From assembly GCA_037447655.1 (NCBI GenBank), contig JBBHKE010002976.1, forward strand, positions 521,449 to 575,598: a stretch of 54,150 bases of DNA, given 5' to 3'. Below are positions 21,446 to 31,959 of the stretch, piece after piece. Position 1 is the stretch's first letter, and each line of letters opens with the position of its first letter. Origin of the DNA: Zygnema cylindricum (Eukaryota > Streptophyta > Zygnematophyceae > Zygnematales > Zygnemataceae). The notes under the pieces were generated by a model. It had not been told where the DNA came from and ran no database searches. It saw only the letters and a list, made by a program, of their open reading frames with translations. The position numbers and the translations under genes were made by a program.

Positions 21446-22164
21446 TCCTGTATATAGTGACCCGATTCTCTACAAAAAAAGCAGACCCGTTTTTCCAAAG
21501 CTCCCCTTTCTTTTCCTCTCCCTCTCTTTCCACCAAAGTTCCGATAAGGTTTACCTTTGTCTCTCTTCCTCTCATCACGCTTCCGCCAATCACCATCACT
21601 CCTCTCATCACGCTTCCGCCAATCACCACCAGCTGTTAGTGCATTCACCCTATCACTTCCCCTACGAAGCTCTAAAGTGCTTTCCCTCACAAGAATCATC
21701 CCCATGGTAATGCTCCAAGTCCATGAGGAGCCATCCATTTCTTGCATACGGTTGATTATGTTTTCATACTCATCTGGGAGTTTCATGATTAATGTGTTAA
21801 TCTTTCTCTCCTCAGATTCCACATACCCTGCACTAGCAAGCTCAACATATAACGCAACAATATCATTGCAAAACTCTATCATGCTACCGCCTTTATAAAC
21901 ATAGGCCTCTATTTCATGTTTTACTAATTGTTGCCTCTGAATAGTCTCACTCTTATAAATCTGAATTAGTGTTTCCCAAATTTCCGAAGACTTAGTTAGA
22001 TTTAACAGGCTGATAGCTATAGACTTAGACACGTATCTAAGTATGAGATGTTTTGCTACAGTGTTTTTGTATTCCCATATTTTTTTATCATTTTCTTCAG
22101 TTTTTGGTTCAATTATAGTCCGTACAAGTGGAACGGTATCCGAGAGCCTAGCTCCCCTCACCAT
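21268..22164 (-). pseudogene. gag body, array unit 4
   Basis: Near-exact repeat of the unit 3 gag body (one Thr/Ser change after YVSKSIAI) with the same zinc knuckle and the same frame loss after SRLED. The shared lesion shows units 3 and 4 arose by duplication after the mutation. Confidence 0.8.
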
Positions 22165-22455
22165 AGGTGTTCCTTTTTACTTTTCCTTGTTTCCCCTTTC
22201 CATGGCAATGTTCTTCCCTTCACCTTCCATAACATCTGAAATCCGGTTGGTTTTCTGGGAAGTCCCAGATGAATCTCTGTAGTGAGTTCCACCAAAGGCG
22301 GGTGGCGGACACCTCACTTGTCTCGAAACAATCGCTCACAAGTGCTTTTTGAAAAGCAATCCCTCCATCGTAAACTCCCAATAAGTGAAGTCTTTTCCAT
22401 CAAACATAGGCACCCTAGATGGTGGGCCCATAACCTGAAATTCTATGGGCTCCAT
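22165..22455 (-). pseudogene. gag N-terminus across the primer site, array unit 4
   Basis: Same as the unit 3 N-terminus: start in LTR 5 (ATG 22453-22455), read across the primer site, same TGA and TAA. Confidence 0.75.
22421..22435 (-). other. Primer-binding site, array unit 4
   Basis: GGTGGGCCCATAACC on the window strand, next to LTR 5; identical to that of unit 3. Confidence 0.85.
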
Positions 22456-23838
22456 TGCCACACAGAATTCACAAATCCAAAGAAGCTAATCTAGATAGTG
22501 CCGTCTCCAAGTTTATATAAACCCAAATGATTGACCCCTTGACAATCAAAACCCCATTACAGATTCACCCCTGTGAAATAAGACTTTCTATATGCTCAGT
22601 TCCACCACAGAATGCAAAGTTAGAATATGAGTTTTGGATAACATTCCCCACTTTGACTTTCCCTTAAAAATGCAGCCACACTTGCAGGCAAACACTCTGA
22701 CCGACTACACCCTTGTGTAGCGTAGAATCCCCTGAGTCCGCAGCAAAAAGAATCACTGAAATGGTCAAGTAAATTGATTATTATGGCTGGCCAAAGTTTG
22801 CCCTTTATACAAGATGCTCTCTGGGAGAGGCGACTACCTACCAAAAATATTCTAAGTCCTAAAACCTACTCAGAACCCCCCTAGACCTATCAAATTGCAG
22901 CATACTACATAATGTACAGAGAAAGTACGGTAGCCGTCGTACTTTATGCACGGAAATATTCGGCACCACTCTAGGCAGGCCACGTGGCGAAAAAGTCGTC
23001 GCCGTTCTGTCCTTTTCTTCTCCGGTATCCAGTAGGATGATGCCACGTGTCACTTTGACTTGCCGAATGGATATTTGTTGACCGTTGAATTTCAACGGTC
23101 GTCGTTACGCGTTGACCGTTGAAATCTGCGTCAACATGGAACTAGTTGAAGCACGGACCAACCATGTCTGTACCGTACATGAAAGTACAAGTTCCGGAGT
23201 ACTTTTTGTACGGTCAATGTACGACATCCCCATACTGTGACATTTGTCACATCCAGACTTGTCATCTTGTGTTCCAGAAATCCCGCAATCCAGCAGGAAC
23301 TCTCCACGTGTCATTCGCGGTGGCAGTGCCTGAAAACGCCACGTCACCCACTCTGGAATCCCGGCTCGCACCACGGCCGTCGATTCAGATCGAATATTTC
23401 ATCCGGACCGTTGAAATGAAATGTCATTTCGTTAATTCCGTGCGGTCTGAATTTCGTGCGGTCTAATCCCTTTCCATGTATAGTTTGTCTCGTAATTTGT
23501 TAAATGACACATACCGCAAAAGACACATTTAAATTCTTAACATATCCCATATGGTTTAACATTGGTTATACACTGTTGGATAAAGCTAACGACTACTAAG
23601 TGTGAGATGGACACTAGGTACCAGGACCGAATCCTGGGTCTGCCGAAATACCTTTTTAGTAAGTCTACCAATTTCTACTCCTGTCTTACTAGAAGGCCTA
23701 GGCAGCCATGGTTATAACTCCTTATTTAGCCATTAGTGACTACAACAAGTGTGGGGGCATGAAGAAGGGAGTTAGAGGCTGACTGCCTCTGCCTTTTGCT
23801 ATCCTTATAAAGACCTAGAAAATACATAAATATCAACA
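22436..23838 (-). repeat. LTR 5 of the array (outer 5' LTR)
   Basis: 1403 bp, TGAAATTC to TATCAACA. Followed by AAAAT and then flanking DNA rather than a polypurine tract. From about 23720 it is also part of the 4168-bp duplication (CATTAGTG here and at 27896, CATCAGTG in other LTRs). Confidence 0.92.
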
Positions 23839-23843
23839 AAAAT
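23839..23843. repeat. Target-site duplication AAAAT (right) of the whole LTR array
   Basis: Matches 10118-10122. Confidence 0.7.
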
Positions 23844-24077
23844 GCGGTTTCGTTTTTTGTTTTCCCACTTGTCGACATGTGCCCAATGTGTTTCCTACGT
23901 CGTATGTGTGAGGACACGTGTGTTTAATAGAGACGGCCCCTGTACGCAGATCAGCGCAAGGAAAACACTACGTTTAGGCTCGAAACTTGCAATGTGTTTT
24001 TATGGTCTTTCGCGCACAATTTAAAAAAAAAACTCTCGACACGTGCGACAGTGTCTGTCTATTTGCTCGTCTTATTG

Positions 24078-24121
24078 AACTTTATTTCAAATCACCTTGC
24101 GAGGTGATTTGACATAAAGTT
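24078..24121. repeat. 20-bp-arm hairpin
   Basis: Arms AACTTTATTTCAAATCACCT and AGGTGATTTGACATAAAGTT around a TGCG loop, one mismatch. The duplicate is at 28246-28289. It may be a tiny foldback element or an RNA hairpin; no function is assigned. Confidence 0.7.
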
Positions 24122-24319
24122 TGAACATGTGTTAAAAGGACGCAAAAGTGGGTCGAAATGCGTTTGACGACAAATTGCATTGCGCTAGACGACAAACTAC
24201 TATACGTATAAAGTTTCAAGGTAACGCAACTTGTACGGTGTTTATTTCAATTTTTTGGTACGGTTGCTGATGTTATAGTTATTTTCTAAGTTATGGAGGA
24301 AATTGACCGAAAATAACTG

Positions 24320-25260
24320 TAACTTTAGCACATGCGAATGTACCCTACGTTCAATGTAACGCTTAGACGACTATATTTCAATTTTGGGGCTAAGTTAATG
24401 TTCAACGTACTTTCACCGTGGAGCTTACTTAACGACAAAAAGTGACTGTCTGCAACACTTTTATTTACATGTGGTTGCCGCAGTTTTGTTACCGTATTCG
24501 TTCGCCGACCGTGTGAATTTCTATTTTTTTTATTACGGTCGACGTTCGCAAGCGCGGAAAAAGTTTAAGCGGTTGAAACAATATTTTGAAAGTCAAAGTT
24601 GTCCAACCGATTGACCGTCAAATTTAGACTCAACGGTACACCATGAATCATTATTTGCGTTCATGACTCTAATTGAGGTACCTTGTTTTTTTCGGCAAAT
24701 TCTCATATAGAATTAATGATTCTTAATGTTTCTAAATGTTATTTGAGGTACCCCATTAAATAGGGTTCAAAACTCTACTATGGTGCCATTTTAAATAGGG
24801 TGGTGTACAGACTGTCAGAGCCGTACTTTTTTGTACTTTTACAAGTAGAAAAGTACAGAAAAAATATTCAAGATGTCCCGTAGTCGAGCTAACATGTAAT
24901 TGGGTAAATATTTTCTAGCATACGTGGATGTCAAAAAAACGCGACGGCGTACGATTTGAACAATTTCGTACATGCACATATTTTAGTGTGGATATATTAT
25001 GCGCAGAAATTTTTTACAAAGTAGTTTACAAATAAGAGTTAATGATAAATTAGAATAAATTTTATTTTTTGAAAAACTGAAATTCCCAATTAACGTAAAT
25101 AACGCTAATTGTTTCATTACGCTATCTATTTCATTACGCTAATATCGATTCACGGTGGGCTTTACATGTACAAATGTGTACTTCGAACGTACCATTTTTG
25201 ATAAAAATGACATAAGTGACTGTGCGCAACCAAAACAGTCACTGCCATGATCAATTCCTT
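24320..25260. repeat. Right arm of the large inverted repeat
   Basis: Reverse complement of 9128-9845, with a family A MITE (24639-25157) nested inside and without the MITE found in the left arm. A second copy exists at about 28488-29428 because of the direct duplication. Confidence 0.65.
24639..25157. mobile_element. TA-type MITE, family A, copy 2
   Basis: 519 bp. Left end CACCATGAATCATTATTTGCGT-like, right end ACGCTAATATCGATTCACGGTG (two blocks given in family order). The left flank has TA (24637-24638); the right flank is GG instead of TA. The left arm at about 9220 gives the empty site. The interior carries the family mark TTTAAATAGGGTGGTGTAC. Confidence 0.75.
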
Positions 25261-25369
25261 TTATTTATTGCCGGTCATGTTGTATGCATAGCATAAAATT
25301 TGCAAGGTTCTTGTACTTAGGGTGCTTTCCCATGCAATTAAGTAAGGGTGTTTTCTTGTCTTTGTCGTC

Positions 25370-25377
25370 CAAAATAG
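25370..25377. repeat. 8-bp target duplication CAAAATAG (left)
   Basis: Identical to 26264-26271; flanks the hAT-type element. Confidence 0.9.
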
Positions 25378-26263
25378 TAGTGTTGGATATCGGGTAAATT
25401 CATATCGCGATAATATCGATATTCGATATATCGAATATCGATCGAGCAGAATCTTCGATATATCGTACCGAGACCAACATTAACCATTGCGATATATATC
25501 GCGATATATAGTATTTTTTTAAATCTAATATTTTATATTTCTATATAATATGTAATTTTAGCGAAAAAGACAAATTGTCTGATACGCCACGTACGACGTG
25601 ATTTTCGTTCCGTGACTTAAAGTTAGAAGCAAAATGTAACCAACAAAAAAGTACTTATTCTGTAATTCATATAATTACTTATTTGGGTTATGGTTACATC
25701 AAGAGGTCTCTGTAATAGTACGGACAGCAAAATTTCTGTATTACGGACAGCAAAATTTCTGTATTACAGAGGTCTCGGTTACATCGCGTATTGTCTGTAA
25801 ACAAGTTTTTACATACGTGTTCTGATTTGAGTGGTTCCTTGTAAGTTGACAATCAAATCTTTTAAAATAGTAAAAGATTTGAATACCGACCATTTTCGTA
25901 TGGATCTCATTACTTGCGTATTACGTACGTGTACTTTGCAAGTGTACCGCGTCAATGTACCTCAGAGATCTCCTTCACTCTGCTGAATTTCAGGAAAATA
26001 CCGTATTTCTTTTCGGCAAAGAGTTTACGGTCACCTTGTCCGAAGGCACGTCACTTTGGAGACCTGTGAAAATTTTCATTTTTTTTTTTTATTATTGCCT
26101 CGATATATTGGCTATACGATATGTTGGCGATATATCGGTTATATATCGTCATTATATCGCGATATTTTGGTTTTCGATATATCGAAGCGACATATCGATT
26201 ATTGGATACCCTAAATTCGATATATATTGAATATCGGCAAAAGGTCCTCGATACCCAACACTA
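25378..26263. mobile_element. hAT-type non-autonomous element, family B, copy 1
   Basis: 886 bp with termini TAGTGTTGGATATCG and CGATACCCAACACTA and a perfect 8-bp target duplication. TAGTGTTGG-like ends and 8-bp duplications fit the hAT superfamily. Subterminal regions are packed with CGATATAT/ATATCGCG motifs that could be transposase-binding repeats. A 23-bp unit (ACGGACAGCAAAATTTCTGTATT) is doubled near 25728-25771. No transposase frame. Confidence 0.85.
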
Positions 26264-26271
26264 CAAAATAG
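26264..26271. repeat. 8-bp target duplication CAAAATAG (right)
   Basis: See 25370-25377. Confidence 0.9.
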
Positions 26272-26996
26272 AGCCTGCAACTAAACAATTTTCTTCCGTA
26301 CAAAAAATTTGCGAAAACCATAGTACAATATGCGTCATTTTGAAACTTAAAATGTACTACAAGCTTGTCGTCTTGCTCTTTTAGACTCACTGCCACGTCA
26401 AGAAACGTCATCTTCAAACTTTATCTGAAAACTCCCGCGTCTATTTTATTGAAAGTAACGGCTAACCAACAAATTACATCAGGTTTTTGCACGTGTTGTA
26501 AACCTTTAGAAGATTTTCACAAAACGTGAAGTACACAAAAAAAAAAATTGTTCGTTTGCAACCTGTACGGACATTTCAATTATCCGTTTCGAACCTGTAC
26601 GGACATTTTTACGCGCAGGGGTCTCTAGCGACTGATGTTATTTTCGCAACAGCGAAATTCGTTTGCAAAGGCGCCTCTCTCCCTCCCCCGTACCTCTCTA
26701 CCACAATTTATTTCTCACACTCCCTCACTCCTCAATCTATCGCGTTTTCTTGTACAAGCCATAAGCATTTCGGATGTGAATTTGGTCGACAAAAGGCGAG
26801 GAGAAACAACAAAAGTGCCTATTTCGACCACCGTAAAAGGTATTCTAGGGTTTCTTTATTTGTAAATGTGTTTTATCATTTTTTGGTTGCATGTATCTAT
26901 GTATTAATTTTTTTCGTCTTTTTTTTTAAGTTTTCTGTATTTCCAAAAGGTTATTTTCTCCTTTTTTCTTCGTCCATTACTACAGTGTATTGGATT
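26272..26996. other. Non-coding or untranslated-like stretch
   Basis: Contains a pyrimidine-rich part (26670-26740) and a phrase ending AAAAG/GTATTC near 26840 that could be a 5' exon and splice donor. A 169-codon frame (26526-27035) is hydrophobic and low-complexity at its end and is probably chance. I do not call a gene. The same sequence recurs at 30440-31164. Confidence 0.4.
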
Positions 26997-27190
26997 TTTT
27001 ACCAGAGTTTCCAAAACTATTTACTACAGTACTGAATTGTTTACCGAATCTTACTGAATTTCCACCAAAGTTTACTGAATTTTTTTTCACTATTAAGTGA
27101 AATTTTTACCACAGCTTGTTGAATTATTTACCACAGCTGATCTGTATTTTTTACCAGAGTTGACAGAACTTTTTACCACAGTTTAGTGAA
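26997..27190. repeat. Degenerate minisatellite TTTACCACAGTTTACTGAA, truncated copy
   Basis: About nine diverged units of roughly 20-23 bp. It breaks off at 27190 where the copia fragment starts; the full array continues in the duplicate at 31165-31790. Confidence 0.8.
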
Positions 27191-27764
27191 ATCATCAACA
27201 TATATGGCAATGAAAATTATACCTTCCTCGTCCTCAAATAAATAGATAGAATGATCCGAACTGATTCGAATATATCCCAAACTCGTTAAAAACTCGTCCA
27301 GCTTTTTGTTCTATTGGCGTGGAGCTTGCTTTAGTCCATAATGGGACTTTATCAATCTGCACACCTTGCTTTCCTCTCCTTTCTCCACAAATCCTTCCGG
27401 TTGTCGCATGAAGATCCCTTCTTACAATTCTCCGTGTGAGAAAGCGGTTTTGATGTCCATCTGGTGTACTTCCATGTGTTCCGTTGCCGTGAGACTAAGT
27501 AGAATCGGGACGGAGGGGAATCTAACAACCGGAGCAGAAGTCTCCTCATAATCGATCCCCTCGTTCTGTGTGAACCCCTTGGCCACTAATCTGGCCTTGT
27601 ATCGCTCGATAGTGTTATCTGGATTGAGCTTTAACTTAAATACCCACTTGCATCCTATCGGATTTCTATCTGGAGGGCAATCCACCAACTCCCATGTGTT
27701 TTCTTCCATAATGGAAGCCATCTCATCATTAATAGCTATCACCCATCTATCACCCATCTATTCA
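27191..27764 (-). pseudogene. Copia reverse-transcriptase fragment at the duplication junction
   Basis: Aligns closely with 3293-3860 of element I. It contains the N-terminal RVT_2 motifs (EMASIMEENTWELVD, CKWVFKLKLNPDNTIERYKA, VAKGFTQNEGIDYEE) and ends exactly at the YVDD codons (27191-27202). It has the same internal stop as element I between SHGEL and MRQPEG. Without LTRs or flanks, it is a captured piece rather than an insertion of its own. Confidence 0.9.
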
Positions 27765-28006
27765 CTTGTGTGAGATTGACACTAGGTACCAGGACCGAAT
27801 CCTGGGTTTGCCGAAATTCCTTTATAGTAAGTCTACCAATTTCTACTCCTGTCTTAGTAGAAGGCCTAGGCAGCCATGGTTCTAACTCCTTATTTAGCCA
27901 TTAGTGACTACAACAAGTGTGGGGGCATGAAGAAGGGAGTTAGAGGCTGACTGCCTCTGCCTTTTGCTATCCTTATAAAGACCTAGAAAATACATAAATA
28001 TCAACA
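27765..28006 (-). repeat. Truncated element II LTR end
   Basis: Matches the last 240 bp of the array LTRs, including the T-arm-like hairpin, and stops with TATCAACA before AAAAT as LTR 5 does. The first 105 bp are several percent diverged from LTR 5, while the rest is identical to it; this change of identity places a recombination breakpoint near 27870-27888. Confidence 0.85.
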
Positions 28007-28806
28007 AAAATGCGGTTTCGTTTTTTGTTTTCCCACTTGTCGACATGTGCCCAATGTGTTTCCTACGTCGTATGTGTGAGGACACGTGTGTTTAATAGAG
28101 ACGGCCCCTGTACGCAGATCAGCGCAAGGAAAACACTACGTTTAGGCTCGAAACTTGCAATGTGTTTTTATGGTCTTTCGCGCACAATTTAAAAAAAAAA
28201 CTCTCGACACGTGCGACAGTGTCTGTCTATTTGCTCGTCTTATTGAACTTTATTTCAAATCACCTTGCGAGGTGATTTGACATAAAGTTTGAACATGTGT
28301 TAAAAGGACGCAAAAGTGGGTCGAAATGCGTTTGACGACAAATTGCATTGCGCTAGACGACAAACTACTATACGTATAAAGTTTCAAGGTAACGCAACTT
28401 GTACGGTGTTTATTTCAATTTTTTGGTACGGTTGCTGATGTTATAGTTATTTTCTAAGTTATGGAGGAAATTGACCGAAAATAACTGTAACTTTAGCACA
28501 TGCGAATGTACCCTACGTTCAATGTAACGCTTAGACGACTATATTTCAATTTTGGGGCTAAGTTAATGTTCAACGTACTTTCACCGTGGAGCTTACTTAA
28601 CGACAAAAAGTGACTGTCTGCAACACTTTTATTTACATGTGGTTGCCGCAGTTTTGTTACCGTATTCGTTCGCCGACCGTGTGAATTTCTATTTTTTTTA
28701 TTACGGTCGACGTTCGCAAGCGCGGAAAAAGTTTAAGCGGTTGAAACAATATTTTGAAAGTCAAAGCTGTCCAACCGATTGACCGTCAAATTTAGACTCA
28801 ACGGTA

Positions 28807-29325
28807 CACCATGAATCATTATTTGCGTTCATGACTCTAATTGAGGTACCTTGTTTTTTTCGGCAAATTCTCATATAGAATTAATGATTCTTAATGTTTC
28901 TAAATGTTATTTGAGGTACCCCATTAAATAGGGTTCAAAACTCTACTATGGTGCCATTTTAAATAGGGTGGTGTACAGACTGTCAGAGCCGTACTTTTTT
29001 GTACTTTTACAAGTAGAAAAGTACAGAAAAAATATTCAAGATGTCCCGTAGTCGAGCTAACATGTAATTGGGTAAATATTTTCTAGCATACGTGGATGTC
29101 AAAAAAACGCGACGGCGTACGATTTGAACAATTTCGTACATGCACATATTTTAGTGTGGATATATTATGCGCAGAAATTTTTTACAAAGTAGTTTACAAA
29201 TAAGAGTTAATGATAAATTAGAATAAATTTTATTTTTTGAAAAACTGAAATTCCCAATTAACGTAAATAACGCTAATTGTTTCATTACGCTATCTATTTC
29301 ATTACGCTAATATCGATTCACGGTG
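28807..29325. mobile_element. TA-type MITE, family A, copy 3 (duplicate of copy 2)
   Basis: Duplicate of 24639-25157 at offset 4168. Confidence 0.75.
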
Positions 29326-29545
29326 GGCTTTACATGTACAAATGTGTACTTCGAACGTACCATTTTTGATAAAAATGACATAAGTGACTGTGCGCAACCA
29401 AAACAGTCACTGCCATGATCAATTCCTTTTATTTATTGCCGGTCATGTTGTATGCATAGCATAAAATTTGCAAGGTTCTTGTACTTAGGGTGCTTTCCCA
29501 TGCAATTAAGTAAGGGTGTTTTCTTGTCTTTGTCGTCCAAAATAG

Positions 29546-30431
29546 TAGTGTTGGATATCGGGTAAATTCATATCGCGATAATATCGATATTCGATATATC
29601 GAATATCGATCGAGCAGAATCTTCGATATATCGTACCGAGACCAACATTAACCATTGCGATATATATCGCGATATATAGTATTTTTTTAAATCTAATATT
29701 TTATATTTCTATATAATATGTAATTTTAGCGAAAAAGACAAATTGTCTGATACGCCACGTACGACGTGATTTTCGTTCCGTGACTTAAAGTTAGAAGCAA
29801 AATGTAACCAACAAAAAAGTACTTATTCTGTAATTCATATAATTACTTATTTGGGTTATGGTTACATCAAGAGGTCTCTGTAATAGTACGGACAGCAAAA
29901 TTTCTGTATTACGGACAGCAAAATTTCTGTATTACAGAGGTCTCGGTTACATCGCGTATTGTCTGTAAACAAGTTTTTACATACGTGTTCTGATTTGAGT
30001 GGTTCCTTGTAAGTTGACAATCAAATCTTTTAAAATAGTAAAAGATTTGAATACCGACCATTTTCGTATGGATCTCATTACTTGCGTATTACGTACGTGT
30101 ACTTTGCAAGTGTACCGCGTCAATGTACCTCAGAGATCTCCTTCACTCTGCTGAATTTCAGGAAAATACCGTATTTCTTTTCGGCAAAGAGTTTACGGTC
30201 ACCTTGTCCGAAGGCACGTCACTTTGGAGACCTGTGAAAATTTTCATTTTTTTTTTTTATTATTGCCTCGATATATTGGCTATACGATATGTTGGCGATA
30301 TATCGGTTATATATCGTCATTATATCGCGATATTTTGGTTTTCGATATATCGAAGCGACATATCGATTATTGGATACCCTAAATTCGATATATATTGAAT
30401 ATCGGCAAAAGGTCCTCGATACCCAACACTA
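29546..30431. mobile_element. hAT-type element, family B, copy 2 (duplicate of copy 1)
   Basis: Duplicate of 25378-26263 including its CAAAATAG duplications at 29538-29545 and 30432-30439. Confidence 0.85.
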
Positions 30432-30439
30432 CAAAATAG

Positions 30440-31164
30440 AGCCTGCAACTAAACAATTTTCTTCCGTACAAAAAATTTGCGAAAACCATAGTACAATATG
30501 CGTCATTTTGAAACTTAAAATGTACTACAAGCTTGTCGTCTTGCTCTTTTAGACTCACTGCCACGTCAAGAAACGTCATCTTCAAACTTTATCTGAAAAC
30601 TCCCGCGTCTATTTTATTGAAAGTAACGGCTAACCAACAAATTACATCAGGTTTTTGCACGTGTTGTAAACCTTTAGAAGATTTTCACAAAACGTGAAGT
30701 ACACAAAAAAAAAAATTGTTCGTTTGCAACCTGTACGGACATTTCAATTATCCGTTTCGAACCTGTACGGACATTTTTACGCGCAGGGGTCTCTAGCGAC
30801 TGATGTTATTTTCGCAACAGCGAAATTCGTTTGCAAAGGCGCCTCTCTCCCTCCCCCGTACCTCTCTACCACAATTTATTTCTCACACTCCCTCACTCCT
30901 CAATCTATCGCGTTTTCTTGTACAAGCCATAAGCATTTCGGATGTGAATTTGGTCGACAAAAGGCGAGGAGAAACAACAAAAGTGCCTATTTCGACCACC
31001 GTAAAAGGTATTCTAGGGTTTCTTTATTTGTAAATGTGTTTTATCATTTTTTGGTTGCATGTATCTATGTATTAATTTTTTTCGTCTTTTTTTTTAAGTT
31101 TTCTGTATTTCCAAAAGGTTATTTTCTCCTTTTTTCTTCGTCCATTACTACAGTGTATTGGATT
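30440..31164. other. Duplicate of the untranslated-like stretch
   Basis: Same as 26272-26996. Confidence 0.4.
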
Positions 31165-31790
31165 TTTTACCAGAGTTTCCAAAACTATTTACTACAGTAC
31201 TGAATTGTTTACCGAATCTTACTGAATTTCCACCAAAGTTTACTGAATTTTTTTTCACTATTAAGTGAAATTTTTACCACAGCTTGTTGAATTATTTACC
31301 ACAGCTGATCTGTATTTTTTACCAGAGTTGACAGAACTTTTTACCACAGTTTAGTGAACTGTTAAACAAAGTTAATTGAATTTCTTACCACAGTTCACCA
31401 GAGTTTACTGAACGAACTATTTACCAAAGTATACTGCACTTTTTACCGCAGTAAACGATAACTATTTACCACAATTTACTGTATTATCACATTATACTGA
31501 ACTATTTACCACAATTTACTGTACTATTTACCGAATCTTACCGAAAGTTTAACCAAATTTTACTGATTTTTTTACCAAAGTTTACTAAACTTTTTACCAC
31601 AGTTTATTGTACTATTTACCACAGTATAGTATACTGAACTATTTACCACGGCTAAACTGTACTCTTTACCAGAGTTGACAGAATTGTTTACCGCAGTTTA
31701 GTGAACAGTTTACCACAGTTATTACCAAAGTTTACTGAACGAACTATTAACTTTTACCAAAGTATACTGACCTTTTTACCACAGGGTTCT
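31165..31790. repeat. Degenerate minisatellite TTTACCACAGTTTACTGAA, full array
   Basis: About 25-30 diverged units of 20-23 bp built on TTTACCA(C/A)AG and TTTACTGAAC phrases. All units are diverged, so it is old. Function unknown. Confidence 0.85.
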
Positions 31791-31795
31791 ACCAC

Positions 31796-31861
31796 AAGCC
31801 CTCTCCCTCTCCCTCTCCCTCTCCCTCTCCCTCCTCCCTCTCCCTCTCTCTCTCCCTCTCA
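31796..31861. repeat. (CTCCCT)n microsatellite
   Basis: About 60 bp of pyrimidine repeat; same unit as the arrays in the last 7 kb. Confidence 0.95.
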
Positions 31862-31959
31862 CTGAAATTTATGTTTCGGGATTATATATTGTTACCGCGC
31901 TAGATTGAAAACTTTGCGTTTGGATTGTAAAATGTTGATTAGTAAAATGGAATCACTCT

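Larger units (their letters stand above)
10123..23838 (-). mobile_element. Tandem array of LTR retrotransposon units, element II (5 LTRs, 4 internal regions)
   Basis: LTRs at 10123-11513, 12718-13911, 15643-17043, 19039-20440 and 22436-23838 alternate with internal regions of 1204, 1731, 1995 and 1995 bp, all on the minus strand. The internal regions keep gag-like coding and small relics of protease, reverse transcriptase or RNase H, but no integrase. The last two units repeat at exactly 3397 bp and are almost identical. One AAAAT duplication bounds the whole 13.7 kb, so the array looks like one insertion that grew or shuffled by LTR-LTR recombination, or one that integrated as a multimer. 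Confidence 0.85.
23720..27190. repeat. Segmental direct duplication, copy 1
   Basis: Matches 27888-31358 at a constant offset of 4168 with almost no differences by eye; one I can place is T at 24599 against C at 28767. It carries the end of LTR 5, a hairpin, a family A MITE and a hAT element. It stops abruptly inside the minisatellite, where a copia fragment begins. Confidence 0.93.
27888..31358. repeat. Segmental direct duplication, copy 2
   Basis: See copy 1. It continues naturally into the rest of the minisatellite, so this side looks like the ancestral right flank. It contains the hairpin at 28246-28289. Confidence 0.93.

Noticed and set aside
25728-25771. Doubled 23-bp unit as a CRISPR-like repeat
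   Set aside because: Only two adjacent units without spacers, inside a eukaryotic hAT element.
26526-27035. 169-codon plus-strand frame, repeated at 30694-31203
   Set aside because: Hydrophobic low-complexity tail running into the minisatellite; the copy is only due to segmental duplication, not conservation.
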